A stretch of 64,000 bases of DNA from Ehretia macrophylla. Taxonomy: Eukaryota; Streptophyta; Magnoliopsida; Boraginales; Ehretiaceae. The DNA is taken from assembly GCA_037974665.1 (NCBI GenBank), contig CM075778.1:13133001-13197000 (forward strand), given 5' to 3'. The translations under genes were made by a program, and so were the position numbers. The notes under the pieces were generated by a model. That model was not told where the DNA came from. It searched no databases and saw nothing but the letters and a program-made list of their open reading frames with translations. Below are positions 10,115-22,382 of the stretch, piece by piece (position 1 is the stretch's first letter; each line of letters begins with the position of its first letter).

Positions 10115-13100
10115 CATGTTTAATTATTTATATCCTCCTTCTTTCTCGTATGAATGAGTCTTTAGTATTTTCGTTAAAGAAACAGATTTTCAAGAGTTCA
10201 AACTATGTGAGCATGTTTCTTTAGTATAAGAAATACTTAAAATGTTCATAACCCTTAAGATTATTTGAAAGGAACCTAAACTAATCAAGTACAGACTATC
10301 ACATTGCTTTATTACCTTTGATTAATATAAGATGTTAATAATAAAGGATGGTGAGTCACATACCATACAAGCATGATGAAGGTTCTCTTGCATGCAAATC
10401 AATTATAGCACAGCAGAAACATGAAGAATAACACTATAAAAAATAAAGAGAACCATGAATTGGGATCGTCCAAGCATGCAATATACGCGAAAATTCAAGC
10501 ATAAAGTGAATCTGAAATTTCGTTACCTTAACTTTAAAGAAGACTTCAAATTCGATTGCTTGGATGGATACCACAACGTAGTACACATACCACGTCAAGG
10601 TTAGAATGAGATGAAACAATCACTCCCTTGGACTTGAGAGAGAGGCACGCGAATCCCAATAAGAGAGAATGTGTGTGTGACGCCTGTAGAGAGAAGAGTA
10701 GGCTAGGATTTTTGTTGAAAAATTCTAAACTTATTAGGTTTTCTTATTAATGTTGTATTTATAATATGCTTATATTTCTCAGTATTCGCACCTTGACCCA
10801 ATACCTTATGGGATCTTCATAAATTCATCCCAAATCTTTTCTAATCAACTTATAGTTAATTAGACATTAACCCTAAAATTAATTGACCCTCAATTAATTC
10901 TTAACTTGATTTAATACGAGAGTCAAATTCCCAAATTGACCTCAACCTTAAGTCAAATGTTTCACTATCAAACATCCTATCTCTATTGCATACTCGAATG
11001 GTTTCCAAAATTTATTCTTACTACACACAACGTGCCATGTATTGCTTCTAAATAGAACACGAGAAAGTTCTTGTGCTAGCGTGACTTCTCTATTATATCC
11101 CTCATAATCTTAACCCTTAAGCTTATGTGCGATCCTGTAGGTTCGAGTGCCAAGTCGGTAGTAGCTGGGACAAGTACCAACTAACCCATCTCTAGTAGAA
11201 CACCTTCTAGTTGCTACTAATCGAGGTTGGCATCTAGCAATACTCCCTGACGACCAGGTGGCTCGTATGCTTAATCCAAGCTTTCTTATTCTTGAACCTT
11301 TTGGCGATTAGTTAACGTATAGTCCATTCCTTCCACTAGATGCCCCGAGTTCTCCTTAGGGTATGGTTAATGTCATGTCAGTCAAACCCCAATAGGCTCA
11401 CTCATATGTTCTGTTGACTTTTCTTGTATGATCCCATCATACTACCATGACTATCGATTTTTGTCAACATCTATATGAGACGACATTGGGCACACTTTTT
11501 TTCATCCAAAGTAATGGATCATGACAACAACACTCACTAGTTTCACAAGTACTTGGCTGTACCTAAATCTTTATTCAAGTAGGTGTTATTTTTCTCCCTT
11601 TTGTTTAGGGCTAAAGTATAGTGAATTTCTTGCAAGCTGCTATGGTGCCCTCGAGTCAGATGGGTACTTTGCACAACTATTGAGTGTTCTCGGAAGACTG
11701 TGTTGAGTGTACATATCTCTATACACACCAATGTATTAGCCTTGATATCTCACGTTACTTGGTTGATGAGATCAACCTTGATGAAGCTAATTACATGTCA
11801 GTCTTGCCGGATTCATCAATGCCCAATCTTGATGAATCCTACGACATAAGATAGGTTTTAGGTGTGTCTTAGGTGTCGATTCTCATTAGCCATAAGCTCT
11901 TATGGTTCAATTTGATATCAACATATCCAAGGGCTTTATCAATTATACATGATATGCAACTAGATGATATATGTGAATGTATAAGAGATAAAGATAAAAT
12001 CCATACGATACTTTTATTTGATTAAAACTCTATAACAAAGATTATTTTGTTACACAAATATCCCTATCATTCTATACCGAATAGTTATCTTGAAGGGCGT
12101 ATTTCCAACACATGAGATGCTAGTGGAATAATCACTAAACGTGACATGAATAAAAAATCACATGGAACAGATTAATAATTGGATATTCATTGCCATAGTA
12201 CAAGTGATCCTTAGACTTGAGACAACACGGTTATCATTTGTATTGGGGTTTGATACTTATTTTTGGATAATATTTTTTCGGATCACAGAAAAAATACGTT
12301 CACTCATAGCATCATTTAATCAATATAGACAGTGACGTGTTTGTCAAGAAAGGATCCATTACCTCAGAATGTGAGACGATGTCCTGTGCAATTCAATTAG
12401 GTTTGGTAAATGAAAAAATCTTGGCCAAGTTATAATTGATGGAAATGTGTTTTTCCAAGGTTGTCATCTTTTATATCACCACATTGAATCCATGCATAGA
12501 ATTGAGTCTATGAACTTAATCAGACTATGGTTCTTACTAAATCGGGACATACTAATGAAAGAATTGAATTGCACAGTAATCGGCAACTCAATAGGTTCAT
12601 TAAATGATAACTTAATTGCCTTATAAATTGTCTTGATATGTTGCTAGACATTACTCAAGATATTTAGGGTGTTTCAAGAATCAATGAGAAATTCTTGAAA
12701 CAAATCAAGAGTTTTGATTAGCATTAAAGGTTTTTAATATTTTTTAATGCTATTTGGCTATGAACCAAGAAAGTCACACCATATTAGCAAAGAGATTAAA
12801 TCTTAGTTGAACTTAATCCATCTTAGTCACACTATATTAGCAAAGAGATTAAATCTTAGTTGAGCTTACAAATTATTAAGAGTTAATAATTGTATTCTCT
12901 ACCATTAAAAGTTAATGGGGCAAATTTGGAAGATTGACAATATTTGAGGTACTTGGTGCAACTAGGTGAAATTTCACTTTATGTTTATTGGCTAGCAACA
13001 TGGAGATATGGAAAGTTATAACCAAATACAACAAAGCTTTCTACCAATCAATCTTAGCCATCCAAAAGTTAATCTAATGGTTGAAAGTCAAATATGGCAA

Positions 13101-13660
13101 CTATACTTCACGGCTAAGTTTTGTCCACATCTTGTAGTATATATTTTTGTGTGTGTGCATGTGATATACATGGCCAACACAAGAAGCAAAATAAATACAA
13201 GTGAAGTCTAGTTAGCTTAGAATACACATAGTGAAGATACATCACTTGAGTAATCTTTCACCTTTGGCTTTGCTTGAGAATACTTCAACACTAGGTAGTT
13301 TTAGTGTTCTACTAAAAGAGAAGAATAGATTGAGATATACTTTCCTCCAAGGGATTTTCCTAGCACTATAAGCTCAAGGAGGAAAATGAGACTTCATTCA
13401 TCTTGCTAGGTGGACAATCTAGAACTTTTACATTTGTGGAAGGATCAAGGTCTTCTCAAAGTTTCACCAAGCAATCCTTACCTTAAGTCTTCAAGAGGTA
13501 TTCTTTTCTTCTTGTTTTACCTTTGGTTTGTTATGTATATTGCATATTTATCAAGTATTGGGATTGATCTACACATATGAATGCTTTGAAAAATTGTATT
13601 TCATAGTTTCTTCCTCTATGTATCTTTGATTCATTATGTGCAATCCCAAATATCGATCCA
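10114..13660 (+). repeat. Copia P 5' LTR, truncated at its start and split by a solo LTR
   Basis: The parts 10114-10376 and 12111-13660 match, in reverse orientation, the LTR of copia M (22724-23973). The first 80-100 bp are missing, lost beyond the AT tract and V1. Discounting the inserted solo LTR and one TSD, the LTR is about 1.8 kb. It ends at 13660, just before a PBS. No gene is seen. Confidence 0.75.
10377..12110 (-). mobile_element. Solo LTR (copia-type) inside the copia P LTR
   Basis: On the minus strand it starts TGTTGGAAATACGCCC, typical of copia LTRs, and ends in TTCA. The exact 5-bp duplication CATGA flanks it (10372-10376 and 12111-12115). Length is 1734 bp. It has no internal region and no gene. 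Confidence 0.88.
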
Positions 13661-13665
13661 TTAGT

Positions 13666-13678
13666 TGGTATCAGATCC
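13666..13678 (+). promoter_or_regulatory. Copia P primer-binding site
   Basis: TGGTATCAGATCC, five bases after the LTR end. It matches the initiator Met-tRNA primer site with one change in the core (AGAGC to AGATC). Confidence 0.8.
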
Positions 13679-15147
13679 ACAACTTGATATTTATGTGATT
13701 ACATGGTTGTTGGCTTGTTTTTATGATTTGAACACTAAAAGGACTTGGGTTTGTTTGAATATATGCATAGTTGATGTTTGTATTGCAAAATATATCAAGA
13801 TTATATGAGATATGGTTTAGTTTAACACCTATTTTACATCTTTGAAACTATATGTTATATGTCTTTGGATGTTAGCAAGATGTTGCAAGCAAATGGTGTT
13901 GAAAAAGGGGTTAAAAGATGCAAACATCATGATCTGGTCATGTAGTCAGTTGTGTTTAAAATGACCGGATAAGAGGTCAGTAACGACATATTTTTTTCGG
14001 TCACACGAATGGACCAACACAACCGGATATGGGTTAGTACTGACCTCATTTTTCTGGTCATGCAAGTTCGGTCGTGTTATCACGACCGGACCATCACTTA
14101 CAATTCTGTTTGCTTTTTCTTTTGGTTTTTGAGCATGGCTATAATGATAAGATTGTTATTGCTTTGTTTAAGAAGTCTTCTTTAGTTGTTAAGCATGAAA
14201 TATTTAATGGTTTTACCATGAAACATGAAGCAAACATGATTATAGCTTATGTATTTGATGCATAGTTATGTTGTTTTGAGTATATCTTGGAATTGTGGAT
14301 GTTTGGATGGATCATGGACTTATAGATGAATGGTTGTAAATTCATTTGATGACTTTGTAATGATATTCTTTCATTCATTTGATTTGTAATTAAGACATAA
14401 GTCTCATTTTACGTTTCTTGCAAGAGTATGATTTGTAGTGAGACATATGATATAATAGTTCTACAATCTAGCTTACAAAATAGTTCAAGATCAATCAAGG
14501 AGTTGATGGACTTTGAGGTATTGAATAGTTCAAGATGCTAAGACCCTTTGAATACATGTGATGTGCTTGCTTAGGTTTTACTTTTGATCAAATTCATGTG
14601 GCTCAAATTTGATCAAACACTAAGTCCATAATCCACCATAATTATATTGTTGCATATATGTTTGTTTAGTTGTTTTGTATAAGATGCATACTAAATGGAC
14701 TAATGTGCAAAGTGAGACCTAATAATGACAGAAAACTCCCTATGTGAAAACATATTAGATTATAAGCAGTGAAAATATTTTGTCATTACCCTCCTCTATC
14801 GTAGGAATGCGAATGCTCAATTGGCTGTGTCTTTATTTACCTAAAGGTAGAATGACACTTCTCATGATGAGTACTTTGCAAACCTATTAATCATGTAATT
14901 TTGTGATGTTACAATATCGAATAACCATTTGTATGCATGTTCTAATAATGCACTAAAGCTGAGGACATTCATATAGATGAGAACTTGGTCACCTACTAAT
15001 AAGTCTTTTTGATAAGATTTACATTTTCCATTTGGAAAGTATGGGATTCAATAAAATTAATGGGAGGTACTATTTAATTAAAGACCAAATTAAATAGTTT
15101 TCAAGATAACATCACTACTAACCTTATATTATGCAGGATTTGAAAAA
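13679..15147 (+). other. Copia P untranslated leader
   Basis: About 1.5 kb between PBS and gag start, with no convincing reading frame. It includes a stretch of GGTC/GACC-containing quasi-repeats (about 13925-14095) ending in a perfect 8-bp stem, TTAT-loop hairpin at 14069-14088. Confidence 0.55.
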
Positions 15148-15660
15148 ATGGCTTCTATATCGAACCCTTTATCTCATATTCTCGACAGCAAACTCACCGG
15201 ACCAAACTTCACCGATTGGCTCCATTACTTGAGAATTATTTTCAGTATGGAAAAGATCAATTATGTCTTGGACAAGAAATTCCCCACTACTCCTCCTGCC
15301 AAAGGCAACATGAGAAGATGCCTGATACGAGTAACATGATTATAAATCTTCAGGATTTATATGGAGAACATGGGAGAACTATTCGGTATGAGATATCGAA
15401 TGAGTTGTTCAGATCAAGGATGGAAGAAGGAACAAATGTTGGTAAGCATGTGCTCAAGATGATTAATCTGATTACTCAACTTGAATGACTGGACTATGTG
15501 ATGGATTTCAACTTCCAAACTGACTTAATCCTTAGACCTTGCCTCCGTCCTTCAACCAATTCATCATGAATTTTCAGATGAACAAACTGAAGGATTTATT
15601 AGGATTATGAATCTCATATGACTATAATGAAGGTGGAAACAAACCTTGAATTTCAAAAAT
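15148..15660 (+). pseudogene. Copia P gag, N-terminal fragment
   Basis: Starts ATG 15148. The LTGPNFTDWLHYLR and EKINYVLD motifs are typical of Ty1/copia Gag N-termini. The frame shifts near 15315 and continues in another frame (to a stop at 15488), with further copia Gag-like sequence (KDLLGL) after that stop. The element is cut off near 15660-15669 where copia M LTR sequence begins in the opposite orientation. Protease, integrase and RT of this copy are absent. Gag would form the virus-like particle. Confidence 0.75.
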
Positions 15661-15669
15661 TTCTAGCAT

Positions 15670-16253
15670 TGTAACATATATTTATTAAAAACCCTGACCT
15701 TAATATCATATGGTTAACATAATCTAATATATGTAATAAAGAGGTAGATTTAAGATATACCTCTTGTAGACAACTAAAAGAGATGAAGTTTTGGCCACTT
15801 GAAGCTTGATTATTCCTCCCACAAAAGCAAGAGTCCTAGTAGGTCCACACAAGCATCATCAAGCCTCCTTTGATCTTCCAAGTGTTTGTGCAAGCTAACT
15901 TGAAGATGTGAGCTTAAATGAAGAAGATTTTGAGAGAAAAAAATGTTCTTCATCTTTTTTTTCTCATTGCCGTGAGGTAGGTAGAGAAAAGATAAAATTT
16001 TCTTGTTTTGATATATTATGTATATTATGTATATAGTAACTTATTGGACTTGGATATTTTGAGAAATCTTGCATATACATACATAATATACTCATATATA
16101 ATAGCAGATCACATATCTATTATATTGTAGAATTTCACTCTAGCCTTACATTCAAAATAAGTTGGTAGAAAAAGGTGATGGGGCACTTTGTGCTTCACTT
16201 ATAATGCTTTTCTACCTTTTTGAAGACATACATACATACATACATATATATAT
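15670..16253 (-). repeat. Copia M 3' LTR, outer part
   Basis: The sequence resembles the reverse complement of the end of the copia P LTR, such as shared 'aagaggta..tacctcttg' stretches. It is the outer third of the copia M 3' LTR, separated from the rest (22724-23973) by V2. The inner end is a (CATA)n(TA)n microsatellite at about 16224-16253. With the other part the LTR totals about 1.9 kb, as in copia P. No gene is present. Confidence 0.65.
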
Positions 16254-16295
16254 AGTCTAGAACATAACCTAGAATCGGACCAACAGTATCCCCAG

Positions 16296-16489
16296 ACAGT
16301 ACATCACTGTACAACCACCATTGTAACCATTCTTCCAGATCATCAATACAAGTAAGAGACTTTGTCTCTGATACCTTTCAGTTTTCTTAGATTATTTCTA
16401 TCTTTATTTGTTTTCTATTTATTTAATTACTGTTTTCTTCTTGTTTTCTTAATTTATTTCTATGGCATTATTTTTCTGTATCTTCCTAG
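16296..16489 (+). repeat. V2 5' terminal repeat
   Basis: Starts ACAGTACATCACT and runs to just before the PBS. It matches 22530-22723 closely, with a few substitutions. It ends about 10 bp before the primer site. A promoter or polyadenylation role is likely from its position but not shown. Confidence 0.85.
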
Positions 16490-16497
16490 GTTGTTTT

Positions 16498-16510
16498 TGG
16501 TATTAGAGCC
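16498..16510 (+). promoter_or_regulatory. V2 primer-binding site
   Basis: TGGTATTAGAGCC, one change from the Met-tRNA consensus. The context (GGTTGTTTYTGG before, AGAGCA after) is the same as in V1. Confidence 0.85.
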
Positions 16511-16671
16511 AGAGCAGTTAATTTGTGTAGTTTTATCTGTTATCTGTCTGCTGAGTCTTAGGCTGGAGGTACTGCTGTAAGTCCTGCAGAGAGCGTAAGT
16601 CAAGTATAAGTCAGGTGGCCGGGTCTAGGATAGTTTCGGGGTCTCAGGTAGAATCGCATAAGTTAGCTGTA

Positions 16672-17412
16672 ATGGCTTCTAGTAGTAGTTCCATCTCAGT
16701 AGATACAGTTAGTAACACCATAGCCGTAAAAGAAGAAACATGGACAAAACAAGAATTAGGTAGTTGGAAACCACCTAAGATGAAAATAGTAGAAGTTTAC
16801 CAGAAAGGAGTCTTTGACTTCAAGTCTCTTAGCACTATTAGATCTAAGGAAAAAATAGTTCCATTAGAAAGTGATAACCAGTCTTTATAGTTATTTTCCT
16901 AGAAATCCTTAGAAAAAGCTAAGAAGAATGGCTATAGATTTCTTCACATAGGACACGTTCAAGTAGCATTTAAACCTTTAACCAGAGAAGGTTTAGATAC
17001 CAGTATTTTTATTGCTTTACGTGATAAAAGACTACTTAGATACAACGATTCCCTTTTGGGATTAGTTGAAACTAGTTTATGTAATGGACCGGTTTTCTTT
17101 GATTGCTTTCCCAATTATACCATTTCTCTTACAGATCCCCATATCATGAAAGTGTTGAATTTAGACATCAAAGCATATAATTATGTTGTTGAATTTGGCA
17201 CACATGCTTATGAAGTTATTTATCGTTTTGATTATAAGTTGATGAATACGGGATTAAATCCCAGATCTGTAACTAGGAAAAGATCGAAAGAGGAAACCCT
17301 TTTATGGACCATGGACCAAACCAGATCTATAGCTAACATCCCCAGACCATCCAGTGAAAAGATATTTCCTTACCAGAACTTTGGAACATTGAAAATGCTA
17401 CCAGACCTTTAG
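16672..17412 (+). pseudogene. V2 movement-protein-like domain (30K superfamily)
   Basis: Start taken at ATG 16672, giving MASSSSSISV as in V1; the frame is open upstream from 16615. Motifs are NGYRFLHIGHVQVAF, YNDSLLGLVETSLCNGP and GTHAYEVIYRFDYKL. Stops occur at 16888 and 16900 (both TAG; the second is CAG in V1). A frameshift near 17350 sends the frame to a stop at 17412, while the matching V1-like sequence continues in another frame. Role by family: spread between cells through plasmodesmata. Confidence 0.72.
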
Positions 17413-17486
17413 TACAAGAACAGAATATTAGAAATACCAGAATTGAACAGATCATCCAGTATGAGAATGGCTATGTTAGTATTAAG

Positions 17487-19397
17487 ATGGATATAGGAGA
17501 TAAAGAATCTCATCTATGTAGATCTACATCCAATATCTCTAGAGTCAGTATTTCTGACCCAACACCAAGATTTGTTGACCTTCTCTCGACATCTAGACAC
17601 ACTAGGTTCCATAGTCAATTTGTTCCTTATGGAATAAAGATTGAAGATCAGACTACCCGACCAGTATACCATGAGTTTGAACCAACATATACATCATCTG
17701 TTGACCATCACCCCACTGCTTCTAACATGGGCTTGAACATGTTAACAGAAGAATTTGAGATTGATAGACAAGCTTTGAAGGAAGAATTTCTTTTTGAGAA
17801 GCATACCAAGAATAGAGATTTATTGTTTCGTGCTACCACAAAAGAACAGAGAGACCAGTACAAAGAGCAATGGCATCAGGCCATGAAAATTGTTAGACTT
17901 AACAAACCATTCTTTTTTTGGTTTAAAGAGAAAAACAAACCCATGAACATCAATGTCTTAGCTTCCAGAACTAGGCAGTGGAACTTACCTAGTTCTACAA
18001 AGACCTTAGAAGCAGAGCATCCGCCTTTCCAGGTAACCCAGATTCAGAATTTTGTAGGTACCATTGACCTAAAACCAGTAGTTGTTTCTATAATCAAGAC
18101 ACCAGAAGTGAAAGATATTGCTGAGCAAGACAATTGGACCAATCTTTCATTAGTCACCCTTCAAAAAAAAGTAGAAAGAATAGAGCATACATTAGATAAG
18201 AAGACCAGTAGTTCTTCATCCAGTACAGAAGAAAAACTTAAAGAGTCAATAGAGCTTTCCCTTAGGAAGCAGTCTCTTGCTCCTATAGCTAGAACAATTG
18301 ATTCATTAAGACTCAATTCTACCAATAAGAAGGAAGTTATCCCAGTTAAACCCCTTCCTTTTAAGATTTCAAGTATCATTCCCAAGGTAGAATCCATTGT
18401 TGAGAAGAATGCAAAGTTATTGCAGGAACTCGTCGATAAGGTTAACAAACCACCAGACATTCCTACTAGTAGTCACCCGTCTAGTAGTCACCAAACCAGT
18501 AACCTACCATCATTACAAGTAATTAAAAAATCAGACCATAGTTCAGCAGGTTCCGATAGCGAACCAGATAGAGCTATTTCCCAAACCCAATTTAATGTCA
18601 ACAAGATTGTTGGCCCAGGATATAGAAGTTTCTATCCTAGACTAACACCACCAGATCTCCTCATAGGGGAATCTCAGTCCCAAAAAACCTATTCTACTAG
18701 CCAAATCTATGAATGGAACATAGATGGTAAAATAGAATACCAGATCTTAGAACTTACCAAGCAGATGATTATAGTTGGAAACATCTATAAACAAACTGTT
18801 CCAAAAAGAAAAGCCGTCAATAACATCATCCTAGGATTTACAGGCCAGTTAAAAGGATGGTGGGATAACCACATTAGTGACCAGACCCAATCTGCTATCC
18901 TAGATATGCAGAAGACCAATGACCAAGGCAACCCAATTGTCAATGACCAGGGTCAAGCAGAATCCAGTGCTCTTTCTACTTTAGTCTATATGATTACTTA
19001 CCACTTTGTTGGTGATCCGATCATATATCAAGATCGAACATCTGAGATTCTCCAGAACCTTAGATGTAGAAGACTACAAGATTTTCGATGGTATAAGGAT
19101 GTTTTCCTCAGTAAGTTATACCAACGACCAGATAACAATACCAGTTATTGGAAAAAAAGATTTTTATCTGGACTTCTAAAGTTATTCAGCCAGCAGGTGA
19201 AAGATGCCCTTTCACTTGAATTCCTAGACTTAGATTACAGTCTTATGACTTATGAAGATATCATAAGTCAGATCAACAAGACATCTTTGAAGATCTGCAC
19301 CGATCTTCAATTCAAAGCCCAGTTAAAGAAACCGAACCTTACTTCCAGAAATGAGTTAGGAAATTGGTGCGAACAGTATGACATGGAACGTATCTAG
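17487..19397 (+). CDS. V2 coat-protein region, longest intact frame of the copy
   Basis: A 636-codon open frame covering the MP/coat junction and most of the coat protein. The first ATG is internal to the original polyprotein, so the start is only operational. It has a conserved MNINVLASRTRQWNLPS segment, a Ser/Pro/Thr-rich middle, then the core with GQLKGWWDNH and LRCRRLQDFRWYKDVFLSK. It ends at a TAG (19395-19397) where V1 has CAA, and the CCHC knuckle continues downstream in another frame. It is unlikely to be a functional gene. Confidence 0.7.
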   Translation: MDIGDKESHLCRSTSNISRVSISDPTPRFVDLLSTSRHTRFHSQFVPYGIKIEDQTTRPVYHEFEPTYTSSVDHHPTASNMGLNMLTEEFEIDRQALKEEFLFEKHTKNRDLLFRATTKEQRDQYKEQWHQAMKIVRLNKPFFFWFKEKNKPMNINVLASRTRQWNLPSSTKTLEAEHPPFQVTQIQNFVGTIDLKPVVVSIIKTPEVKDIAEQDNWTNLSLVTLQKKVERIEHTLDKKTSSSSSSTEEKLKESIELSLRKQSLAPIARTIDSLRLNSTNKKEVIPVKPLPFKISSIIPKVESIVEKNAKLLQELVDKVNKPPDIPTSSHPSSSHQTSNLPSLQVIKKSDHSSAGSDSEPDRAISQTQFNVNKIVGPGYRSFYPRLTPPDLLIGESQSQKTYSTSQIYEWNIDGKIEYQILELTKQMIIVGNIYKQTVPKRKAVNNIILGFTGQLKGWWDNHISDQTQSAILDMQKTNDQGNPIVNDQGQAESSALSTLVYMITYHFVGDPIIYQDRTSEILQNLRCRRLQDFRWYKDVFLSKLYQRPDNNTSYWKKRFLSGLLKLFSQQVKDALSLEFLDLDYSLMTYEDIISQINKTSLKICTDLQFKAQLKKPNLTSRNELGNWCEQYDMERI

Positions 19398-19900
19398 CCT
19401 TCTCACACTGAAAGAACTCATAAATCTAGATCACATAGATTTAAGAGACATCATACGAAGAAGTATGATAGACCTTTTAGAAAAAAAGAAGCACTACCAG
19501 AAGTTTCCCCATAACAAATGGAAACCTAGATACAATAAGAATAGTAAAAAACAACATAATTCCTCTGTCTGTTTCAAGTGTGGCAAGCCAGGCCACTTCG
19601 CCAAAACTTGTAGGCTAAGATCAAGGATACAACAATTAGAGCTAGACGAAGAAACTAAGAATAGTTTCCTCTAGATCATTGACTAGTATGAATCTGAATC
19701 AGATACCAGTTCTTCACAAGAATGTTAACATCAACCAGATTGGTACAGATTACTACTCCAGTAGTAGTACAGAATCTGAACCAGATTGCGCTTGTCCCAG
19801 TAAAGGACCATGTTTTTGTAGCAAGAAACTCAATGTCCTTACAGATCCTTACAGTCTCATGTTAGACATGATTAGTAAGATCACAGACCCAGAAGAATGA
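19398..19900 (+). pseudogene. V2 CCHC zinc knuckle and second cysteine motif
   Basis: C-terminal part of the coat protein. The CCHC knuckle CFKCGKPGHFAKTC (about 19571-19612) is intact here, unlike in V1. A TAG at 19672-19674 (CAG in V1) and another at 19683 break the frame. A Ser-rich acidic stretch leads to CACPSKGPCFC and a conserved tail. The final TGA at 19898-19900 aligns with a TAG in V1. The knuckle would bind viral RNA. Confidence 0.75.
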
Positions 19901-20232
19901 CAAGTCTATCTTCTTAAGCTCAAAGAGCTGATTGACCAGAAAGAAGAAAAACAAGTAGCAACCATTCCCAGAGAGACTCAGAAGACCAATTATTCTGAAG
20001 TCTTATCCCATTTCCAAAAAAAAAAAAGAACTAACCTATAGGAATCTCTGATCTCCAAAAAGAGATCAACCAGTTGAAACAAGAAATTCAAGAACTTAGA
20101 AAAGACCATCACGGATTAAACAAGTTAGAACAAGATGTTCTACTTCTCCAGTTAGATAGTTAGATTAACTTTCAAGAGCATTATCAAGATGATGATCAGT
20201 TAGATAAACAAACTCAGATTGCGATAGGCAAA
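19901..20232 (+). pseudogene. V2 coiled-coil linker remnant
   Basis: Matches the V1 segment 6625-6287 (LIDQKEEK, NYSEVLSHFQK). A run of A residues near 20018-20029 causes a frameshift, and stops follow (for example at 20161-20163). Confidence 0.55.
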
Positions 20233-20700
20233 TTGAAAGATGACCAACCAGGTTGTAGTAGTCCCAAAGAAAAAGAAGAAGAGAATTATCTCAATCTTCT
20301 TAAAAGAATTTCATATCATAAATGGTATGTCAAATTGACCATAGTCATCGAAGACTATAAATTCGATACCATAGCACTTCTTGATTCAGGCGCAGATATG
20401 AACTGCATCCAAGAATGAATTATCCCTACCAGATTTTTCTAGAAAACTAGAGAAAAGCTTTCCACAACTGACTCTACTAGATTACAAATTCAGTATAAGT
20501 TATCCAGTGTACATGTGTGCATCAAAGGAATTTGTTTTCCTGCCAGTTTTGTTTTAATTAAACAGTTAAATTTTGATGTCATATTAGGGAATCCTTTTCT
20601 CCAGTCTTTATTCCTTTTTTATGCCTCAGAAAAAGGAATTTCAATACAAGTTTTAGGAAAAACAGTTTTATATCCATTCTTTTATCCTTCCATGAAATGA
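20233..20700 (+). pseudogene. V2 aspartic protease remnant
   Basis: Two open pieces: one with the active site LLDSGADMNCI (20233-20418), then one with VILGNPFLQSLF (20515-20700), the usual C-terminal motif of retroviral-type proteases. They are broken by a TGA at 20416-20418 and a frame change. It would cleave the viral polyprotein. Confidence 0.75.
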
Positions 20701-21660
20701 GAAGTAAACTTGATTCAAAGAAAGGAAAACTAGATTGTATTTCTCAAGCAAGACATCGATAGTCTTAGTATTAAGAATCATATTTCAAAATAGTTACAAT
20801 CAATCCAAGATTTTTCAAAACAAACTTGAAAAAGAAGTATGTTCAGAACTTCTTACAGCCTTTTGGAATAGGAAAAAACATATTGTTTCTTTACCATATG
20901 AAAAAGATTTTTAGGAAAATCATATTCCTACAAAAGCTCATCCTATTCAGATGAGTCAGGAATATTTAGATTTATGCAAAACATAAATCCAGAGTTTGTT
21001 AGATAAAAAACTTATCCGACCCAGTAAAAACCTATGGTCGTATACAACCTTTTATGTTAATAAGCATGCAGAAAAGGAACGAGGAGTTCCTAGATTAGTT
21101 ATCAATTATAAACCTTTAAACAAGATTTTACAGTGGATTAGATATCCAATACCCAACAAGTATGACCTCCTTAAGAGGTTACAGGCCCAAGTATTCTTCA
21201 AATTTGATATGAAATCAGGCTTTTGGCAAATCTAGATTTCAGGGGAAGATAAATACAAGACTGCTTTCACTATACCTTTTGGCTAGTATGAATGGAATGT
21301 CATGCCATTCGGCCTTAAGAATGCCCCTTCAAAATTCCAGAACATCATGAACCAGACCTTTAATCAGTTTACCAGCTTTACTATTGTTTACATTGATGAT
21401 GTTTTAGTCTTCAATAATGACATTCATCGGCATTGGAAACACTTGCATTTGTTTTTTAAAGTTATTAAAGAAAATGGTCTTATGGTTTCTGCACCTAAGA
21501 TTAAACTTTTCCAGACAAAGATAAGATTCCTTGGACACATGATTTCTTTCGGAAAAATCACACCTATCCAAAGAACCTTAGATTTTGCATAAAAATTTCA
21601 AGATTTTTTAATAGAAAAGACACAATTATAGAGATTCTTAGGATCTCTTAATTATGTCGC
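20701..21660 (+). pseudogene. V2 reverse transcriptase remnant
   Basis: Pieces include LVINYKPLNKILQWIRYPIPN, FDMKSGFWQI, MPFGLKNAPSKFQ and the catalytic YIDDVLVF (about 21391). In-frame stops are at 21233 (TAG), 21284 (TAG), 21590 (TAA) and 21629 (TAG). The two at 21233 and 21284 align with Gln codons in V1, and the one at 21629 is shared with V1. Inactive as it stands. Confidence 0.85.
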
Positions 21661-22218
21661 AGATTTTTATCCTGGCATTCGCCACATTTGCAAACCATTG
21701 TTTGAACGACTCATAACCCTTCAGCTTGGTCTGAGGTTCATACTAGAGCTGTTCAAGAAATCAAGAAACAAGTAAAAGTTTTACCCTTTTTGACTTTATG
21801 TCAATCAGACGCCCCAAAGATGGTCCAGACAGATGCTTCTGAGCTCGACTTTGGAGCTATTTTAATCCAGATTTTAAAAGGAAAAGAACACATTGTTCGA
21901 TTCCATTCAAGAACATGGAATAATGCTCAACAGAACTATTCTATAGTTAAAAAAGAGATTTTATCCATAGTCATGTTCATCTCAAAGTTTCAAGATGGTT
22001 TACTTAACCATAAATTCACAGTTCGTGTTGACTGCCAGTCAACCAAAGATGTCCTGGCTAAGGACGTTAAAAATATAGCATCAAAACAGATTTTTGCCAG
22101 ATGGCAAGCCATTTTATCCATTTTTGATTTTGATATCTAGTATATCAAGGGAATTGACAATTCAATCCCTGATTTTCTAACTAGAGAATTCCTGATAGGC
22201 CACGTGTCTATCACATAG
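21661..22218 (+). pseudogene. V2 RNase H remnant and end of ORF1
   Basis: TDASELDFGAIL (about 21829) and RVDCQSTKDVLAKDV match the RNase H of V1. A TAG at 22138-22140 interrupts it. The frame continues to TAG 22216-22218, the same end as in V1. No integrase follows: only about 310 bp separate this point from the terminal repeat. Confidence 0.8.
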
Positions 22219-22382
22219 GATTCCTTCGGGAATACCATTTCCAGTTTTACCAGTGGCGGAATTCAAAGAGTTCATTTCAATTCCACCGAATTAATCAGAA
22301 TGAAACCAAGTATCAGTTCCACCAGCATCTTTTAAAGGAACGCCATTCCAATTGTAGAGGATACACCCTTCTCATTTCAACA

